From: Flavobacteriaceae bacterium UBA7433
GTDB lineage: Bacteria > Bacteroidota > Bacteroidia > Flavobacteriales > Flavobacteriaceae
Assembly: GCA_002477565.1 (NCBI GenBank)
Contig: DLQL01000079.1
Location: 1 to 19,724, forward strand
DNA length: 19,724 nt
Direction of reading: 5' to 3'
The notes beneath the pieces are model-generated. The model saw nothing but the letters and a program-made list of their open reading frames with translations. It ran no database searches and was not told the origin of the DNA. Shown one piece after another: positions 15,439-19,724 of the stretch. The position numbers and the translations under genes were made by a program. Position 1 is the stretch's first letter, and each line of letters starts with the position of its first letter.

Positions 15439-16089
15439 ATGAACAAGCGAGAAAAAGTGCAATTTGTCATCGATACGCTGGAAAAATTATATCCTGAAAC
15501 GCCAATTCCGTTAGACCACAAAGATCCATATACGTTATTGATTGCCGTGTTGCTATCTGCCCAAAGTACCGATGCGCGTGTAAACACCATCACACCACTA
15601 CTCTTTGCCAAAGCCGACAACCCAAACGACATGGTGAAATTGACTGTGGAAGACATTCAAGCCATTATAAGGCCAGTGGGCCTTTCACCCATGAAAGCCA
15701 AAGGAATTCATGGCTTGTCAAAAATTATTCTTGAAAAACATGGAGGCAAAGTCCCTGCAGATTTTGATGCTTTGGAAGCTTTGCCAGCCGTAGGACACAA
15801 AACAGCAAGTGTGGTGATGAGCCAGGCTTTTGACATCCCTGCCTTTGCAGTGGACACACACATACACAGGCTGATGTATCGATGGAACCTCTCCAACGGC
15901 AAAAATGTGGTGCAAACCGAAAGAGATGCCAAACGCCTCTTTCCCGAAGAAACTTGGAACAAGCTGCATTTGCAAATCATCTTTTACGGAAGGGAATACT
16001 CGCCTGCGCGGGGATGGAACCTAGAAAAAGATGTGATTACCAAAACCATTGGTAGAAAATCCGTCATCAACAACCATACAAAAAAATAA
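15439..16089 (+). CDS. nth: Endonuclease III, cysteine-free (no Fe-S cluster)
   Basis: A base-excision repair glycosylase/AP lyase acting on oxidised pyrimidines. The 216-residue product has the helix-hairpin-helix LPAVGHKTASVV (115-126) with catalytic Lys121, and the downstream Asp139 in FAVDTHIHRLMYRW, aligning with Lys120 and Asp138 of E. coli Nth. The N-terminal half carries LLIAVLLSAQSTDARVN, also typical. At the C-terminus, where E. coli has the four-Cys cluster-binding loop, this protein reads FYGREYSPARGWNLEKD (about 182-198) with no Cys; the entire protein has none. It therefore cannot bind a [4Fe-4S] cluster in the usual way. Length and reading frame are intact, so this is a family variant, not a broken gene. 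It converges with the acetyltransferase gene. Confidence 0.93.
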   Translation: MNKREKVQFVIDTLEKLYPETPIPLDHKDPYTLLIAVLLSAQSTDARVNTITPLLFAKADNPNDMVKLTVEDIQAIIRPVGLSPMKAKGIHGLSKIILEKHGGKVPADFDALEALPAVGHKTASVVMSQAFDIPAFAVDTHIHRLMYRWNLSNGKNVVQTERDAKRLFPEETWNKLHLQIIFYGREYSPARGWNLEKDVITKTIGRKSVINNHTKK

Positions 16090-16116
16090 AATCGCTGGCA
16101 CTTCAGGAAGGTTTTC

Positions 16117-16572
16117 TCAACTTTTAAGCATCCCGATGTGTGGAATGCCATCTTCCAAGTAAGAAGTTCCTTTAACGGCAAAACCATGAGACTGGTAAAA
16201 TTTTTGCAAATACAATTGCGCAGATATTTCAACGGTTCTGCTGTTGAAATGCTTTTCAATTGCAGCAATTGAAAAATTCACCAAGGCGTGGCCATACACT
16301 TGTTTTCGTTCTTTTTTAGCCACAACTACTCTTCCAATACTCGCCTCCATAAAATAGTCCCCTCGGTTGAAAATCCGAGAATAGGCAACGAGTTCATGAT
16401 CTTTTAAGCCGAGAATATGCAGTGCTTTTTGATCTTTGGCATCTATGTCTTGGTAGACAGATGTTTGTTCCAGGACAAACACTTCGGAACGCAGTCTGAG
16501 AACCGCGTAAAGTTCGTGCAAAGTAAAATCCTCAAATTTTTTAACAACAAATTGAATATCGACAGGGCACAT
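16117..16572 (-). CDS. GNAT family N-acetyltransferase (ElaA type)
   Basis: From ATG 16572 (MCPVDIQFVVKKFEDF) the product has 151 residues. The ElaA signature is clear: LHELYAVLRLRSEVFVLEQ followed by YQDIDAKDQKALHI (about residues 19-55), then SIGRVVVAKKERKQVYGHALV (about 78-98), the acetyl-CoA-binding motif A in degenerate form, and a C-terminal FYQSHGFAVKG with EDGIPHIGM (about 122-148). It likely transfers an acetyl group from acetyl-CoA to a small amine or protein N-terminus; the substrate of ElaA proteins is not well known. The frame is open to 16629; the extension is not supported by family length. It lies 123 bases downstream of parC on the same strand and may be read from that operon. 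Confidence 0.88.
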   Translation of the reverse strand: MCPVDIQFVVKKFEDFTLHELYAVLRLRSEVFVLEQTSVYQDIDAKDQKALHILGLKDHELVAYSRIFNRGDYFMEASIGRVVVAKKERKQVYGHALVNFSIAAIEKHFNSRTVEISAQLYLQKFYQSHGFAVKGTSYLEDGIPHIGMLKS

Positions 16573-16607
16573 AAAACACGTATTTACAGGATCGCATTGG
16601 TTTTTTA

Positions 16608-16623
16608 TTGAATAGGGATTCAA
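16608..16623. repeat. 6-bp inverted repeat upstream of the acetyltransferase gene
   Basis: TTGAAT-AGGG-ATTCAA is a perfect inverted repeat about 36 bases before the acetyltransferase ATG at 16572, placed where an operator or -33 region would be. No clear TAnnTTTG box accompanies it. Confidence 0.3.
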
Positions 16624-16673
16624 AAGCAAACAAAAACCCAGACCTTTCTTTATAAAATTGAGCGTTCCTTTCC

Positions 16674-16701
16674 TTTTATCGTTGCTAGCAATCGATTAAA
16701 A
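16674..16701. other. Stem-loop over the parC stop codon
   Basis: TTTTATCGTTGC and GCAATCGATTAAAA pair around a TA loop, with two single-base bulges, including the perfect palindrome TTGCTAGCAA (16682-16691). It overlaps the end of parC. On neither strand is the 3' arm followed by a T-run, so it is not a standard terminator; it may protect or process the parC 3' end. Confidence 0.4.
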
Positions 16702-19269
16702 CAAGGCTGTTTGGGGATCCTCTTTGTCTAAAAAATTCTCTTCCTCCACTTCAATCGCCTCCAACACCGGGGGTGTATAGGGATGGGGTTCCAAAAGATT
16801 CACTTGTTTGATTTTTTCCTCAGTGAATTGATTTCCAATCGCCTTGATTCCTTTTACAGCGATGAACTCTTCCAAATCCAAGACCTTATTTTCCAAGCTT
16901 CGTTTGGAAAAAACTACTTCTACATTAGGACGGTAATCTGAAACGACAATTTGCAACTGGGATTTTGGGTGTTCCGAAATAAAACGTTCTTCCTTTTCTG
17001 GAGCATCAATGACAAAGCGTTTTATGTAATACTTTGCTTTTTCTCCTTCAAAATAAATTGCAGAAATGGGCTTTATCGGATCCCATTTTTCCAACAAAAT
17101 CATGTCGTCTTCAAAATGACAATTCAAAGCAGGTGTCATGGTTTTAATCGTTCCTGACTGGGTAGCGACCAACAACATGTCTTCAGCAGTAAACTCCCCC
17201 AGTAATTCCCCTCTTTGGTCCACATTCAAACGCTGAACAGCATCGTCAAACCATATTTTTCGAGGTTTTAGGGTAGAGACGCCCGCAGATTTGAATTCGA
17301 TCTTTTTGATGGGGAATTTACTCACCAAGTTGCCCTTGGAACCCCGTCCTTTGATCAACAAATTGGAAAAATCTATGTCCCATTTTAATTTTTTGACACT
17401 CCCTACAGCTCTTAGGTTTACAGTAACCACTTCTGCTTCTCCGTTTGGATTGGCCGTGAAATAATGAACCGTGGAACCTTTATTTCCAGCTGTCAACACG
17501 TACTCTTTGTCACGTGTGACTCCGGTCACTGTAAAGCGTTTCATATAACTCGGACCCGATTTTCCGTCGCGATACATCATGTTGTACACAGTGCGTTTGT
17601 CTCCTTTTTTAAAAATTGCAATATGGATGATGTCTTTCCCTACAAAAGTTTTGGAAGCAACCTTGGTCACCAAGAGGCTGCCGTCTTTTCTAAAAACAAT
17701 GACATCGTCTATATCGGCACAATCCGTTACATAAGTATCCCGTTTTAGTGAGGTTCCGACAAAACCTTCTTCTTTATTTACGTAAAGTTTGGTGTTTCGC
17801 ATGACGACTTTGGTGGCCACAATATCATCAAAAATTCGAATTTCTGTCTTGCGTTCTCTGTCTTTGCCATAGTTGCTCTTTAACTTCTGGAAATAGGCGA
17901 TGCTGTAATCGATCAAATGATCAAGGTGGTTTTGAACCTCCGCAATTTTTCCTTCCAAAGCTTCAAGCATTTTCAGGGCTTTGTCCGAATCAAACTTTGA
18001 GATTCTTTTGATGCGAATTTCTGTCAAACGCACAATATCTTCCTCGGTCACATTGCGTTTGAGGTTTTTTGCAAAAGGCGCCAATCCAATGTCAATCGCT
18101 TTAAGAACACCTTCCCACGTTTCTTCTTCCTCAATATCACGGTATATTCTATTTTCAATAAAAATCCGTTCCAAAGAAGCAAAATGCCACTGCTCCTGCA
18201 ATTCAGAAAGCTGAATTTCCAATTCCCGCTTTAACAAGTGAACGGTATGGTCTGTGGAAATTTTCAGCAGCTCAGAGACACCTATAAAAATAGGCTTGTG
18301 TTTTTCAATAATGCAACTCAATGGCGAAATCGAGCTCTCGCAGTTCGTAAATGCATACAAAGCATCAATGGTCGTATCCGGAGATACATTTGGCGGTAGG
18401 TGGATGCGGATTTCTACTTCAGCAGCTGTATTGTCTTCAATCTTTTTGATTTTTATTTTTCCTTTGTCGTTCGCTTTTAGGATGGAATCGATCAAAGACG
18501 AAGTGGTCGTACCATAGGGAATCTCGTTGATGACCAAGGTTTTCTTGTCCAATTGGTTGATTCGAGCACGTACACGAACTTTTCCGCCTCGCTTACCATC
18601 GTTGTAATTGGTGAAATCTGCAATCCCTCCCGTAAGAAAATCGGGGACAATTTTAAAGCTGCGTCCTTTGAGGTATTTCACGGAGGCTTCAATCAATTCT
18701 ATGAAATTGTGAGGCAATACTTTGGTCGAAAGCCCTACGGCGATCCCTTCTGCTCCCTGTGCCAATAGCAAAGGGAATTTTACGGGCAAGTGAATGGGTT
18801 CTTTGCGCCTGCCATCATAGGAAGCTTGCCAATGGGTTGTTTTGGGGTTGAAAATCACCTCAGAAGCAAATTTGGAAAGACGTGCCTCAATGTATCGGGA
18901 GGCTGCTGCCCGGTCTCCAGTTAGGATATTACCCCAGTTCCCTTGCATGTCAATCAACAATTCCTTTTGGCCTAGTTGTACCATCGCATCTGCAATGGAA
19001 GCATCTCCATGGGGATGGTACTGCATCGTATGTCCAACCAAGTTGGCAACTTTGTTGTAGCGCCCATCGTCCAAATCCTTCATGGATTGCATGATCCGGC
19101 GTTGAACAGGCTTGAAACCGTCGTCCAAAGCGGGAACGGCTCTTTCTAAAATGACATAGGAGGCATAATCCAAGAACCATTCCTTGTACATGCCCGTTAC
19201 TTTGGTCAGGGTCTCACCTGTTTGATTTTCTTCAATCTCGTTTGCTTCTGAATCGATTTCTTCTTGCAT
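16696..19269 (-). CDS. parC: DNA topoisomerase IV subunit A
   Basis: The DNA-cleaving subunit of topoisomerase IV, which decatenates daughter chromosomes. The 857-residue product has the breakage-reunion core: a winged-helix region with ERAVPALDDGFKPVQRRIM (42-60), YHPHGDASIADAMVQ (84-98), and the catalytic Tyr126 in DRAAASRYIEARLSKFA. A long coiled-coil gate follows (about 370-450), then a C-terminal beta-pinwheel (about 490-800). The GyrA box QRRGGKG is not present; only GRGSKGNLVSKFP occurs at the corresponding area, so ParC is preferred over GyrA. Ala90 occupies the place of the quinolone-contact Ser of E. coli, and Asp94 the acidic one. It lies 131 bases downstream of parE, the usual pairing, and probably shares its transcript. 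Confidence 0.93.
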   Translation of the reverse strand: MQEEIDSEANEIEENQTGETLTKVTGMYKEWFLDYASYVILERAVPALDDGFKPVQRRIMQSMKDLDDGRYNKVANLVGHTMQYHPHGDASIADAMVQLGQKELLIDMQGNWGNILTGDRAAASRYIEARLSKFASEVIFNPKTTHWQASYDGRRKEPIHLPVKFPLLLAQGAEGIAVGLSTKVLPHNFIELIEASVKYLKGRSFKIVPDFLTGGIADFTNYNDGKRGGKVRVRARINQLDKKTLVINEIPYGTTTSSLIDSILKANDKGKIKIKKIEDNTAAEVEIRIHLPPNVSPDTTIDALYAFTNCESSISPLSCIIEKHKPIFIGVSELLKISTDHTVHLLKRELEIQLSELQEQWHFASLERIFIENRIYRDIEEEETWEGVLKAIDIGLAPFAKNLKRNVTEEDIVRLTEIRIKRISKFDSDKALKMLEALEGKIAEVQNHLDHLIDYSIAYFQKLKSNYGKDRERKTEIRIFDDIVATKVVMRNTKLYVNKEEGFVGTSLKRDTYVTDCADIDDVIVFRKDGSLLVTKVASKTFVGKDIIHIAIFKKGDKRTVYNMMYRDGKSGPSYMKRFTVTGVTRDKEYVLTAGNKGSTVHYFTANPNGEAEVVTVNLRAVGSVKKLKWDIDFSNLLIKGRGSKGNLVSKFPIKKIEFKSAGVSTLKPRKIWFDDAVQRLNVDQRGELLGEFTAEDMLLVATQSGTIKTMTPALNCHFEDDMILLEKWDPIKPISAIYFEGEKAKYYIKRFVIDAPEKEERFISEHPKSQLQIVVSDYRPNVEVVFSKRSLENKVLDLEEFIAVKGIKAIGNQFTEEKIKQVNLLEPHPYTPPVLEAIEVEEENFLDKEDPQTALF

Positions 19270-19300
19270 GGTGCTAATGGGTATCTACAGTTTCTAAAGT

Positions 19301-19315
19301 CACACTTTATGTGTG
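19301..19315. other. Small hairpin in the parE-parC gap
   Basis: CACAC-TTTAT-GTGTG is a 5-bp stem with a 5-base loop in the 131-base gap. No T-run follows, so it is probably not a terminator; it may matter for parC translation or be chance. No TAnnTTTG box was found in the gap; the nearest is TAAAATTTG with one base too many. Confidence 0.3.
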
Positions 19316-19400
19316 CTGCTTGCCTGTCTTTAAAACTGCGTTTTCACAAATTTTATTTTCGGTGTACGGACTTTCTTGTTCGTGTGAATGAAGTGAAGGG

Positions 19401-19724
19401 TCAATCCACGGCATCCAATTCTACTTTTAAATTTTCAATGATAAATTTCTGACGGTCTGGAGTGTTTTTCCCCATATAAAATTCCAATAGTTTTTCTATG
19501 GACATTTCCTTGTCCAACAGGACCGGATCCAAACGAATGTTGTCCCCGATAAAATGGACAAACTCATTGGGAGAGATTTCACCAAGCCCTTTAAAACGTG
19601 TAATCTCTGGTTTTCCGCTGAGCTTTTTAAGTGCTTTTTGGCGCTCTTCATCAGAATAGCAATAGATTGTTTCTTTTTTGTTTCGCACACGGAACAGGGG
19701 CGTTTCCAAGATGTACAAATGCCC
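19401..19724 (-). CDS. parE: DNA topoisomerase IV subunit B (C-terminal fragment, cut by window edge)
   Basis: Only the last 107 or so codons of this ATPase subunit are inside the window; the frame runs open to the right edge (GHLYILETPLFRV). The TOPRIM-side and C-terminal motifs are clear: RFKGLGEISPNEF, which follows the metal-binding acidic residues in GyrB/ParE, and FYMGKNTPDRQKFIIENL at the end. ParE is preferred over GyrB because parC follows on the same strand. The ATP-binding domain lies outside the window. Confidence 0.9.
   Translation of the reverse strand, partial: GHLYILETPLFRVRNKKETIYCYSDEERQKALKKLSGKPEITRFKGLGEISPNEFVHFIGDNIRLDPVLLDKEMSIEKLLEFYMGKNTPDRQKFIIENLKVELDAVD

Noticed and set aside
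16573..16629. 19-codon N-terminal extension of the acetyltransferase
   Set aside because: ElaA proteins begin close to the FVVKKFEDF strand; the extension contains an inverted repeat better explained as upstream DNA.

Overview
The window looks like ordinary chromosome from a member of the Bacteroidota, most likely the class Flavobacteriia. Three things point there: a TonB-dependent receptor with an N-terminal carboxypeptidase-regulatory-like domain; the gene order coiled-coil gene - zapA - 6S RNA - rny; and repeated promoter -7 boxes of the form TAnnTTTG (53-60, 5687-5694, 6988-6995, 7135-7142, 10334-10341), the consensus of the Bacteroidota primary sigma factor. Recognisable Shine-Dalgarno sites are scarce and transcript leaders look very short, also typical of this phylum. 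I see no insertion sequence, phage gene, CRISPR array, tRNA or rRNA.

Layout. 1-3183 (+): a secreted protein of unknown role, a long-chain acyl-CoA ligase and a CIA30-family protein. 3193-7021 (-): priA (replication restart helicase) and a THUMP-domain RNA methyltransferase, each with its own promoter. 7151-7830 (+): two small genes of unknown function behind a promoter that carries a perfect 10-bp inverted repeat, ending at a strong bidirectional terminator. 7942-10319 (-): a ZapB-like coiled-coil gene, zapA, a 6S-type RNA and rny (RNase Y). 10555-14729 (+): an envelope pair, an M23 metallopeptidase and a TonB-dependent receptor, both apparently starting at TTG. 14831-15286 (-): bcp peroxiredoxin. 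15439-16089 (+): nth, an endonuclease III with no cysteine at all and hence no Fe-S cluster. 16117-19724 (-): an ElaA-type acetyltransferase, parC, and the 3' end of parE running off the right edge.

Most genes are housekeeping: DNA replication and topology (priA, parC, parE), DNA repair (nth), cell division (zapA), RNA metabolism (rny, 6S RNA, methyltransferase), oxidative stress (bcp), lipid activation and envelope work. The best non-coding find is the 6S RNA between zapA and rny: both strands of a long closing stem, the central bubble, the apical stem and a 3' U-run can be read directly. The least explained part is 7090-7830: an operator-like inverted repeat, a promoter that would give a nearly leaderless mRNA, and two unrecognised small genes. 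I found no clear evidence of a new defence, secretion or mobile system.
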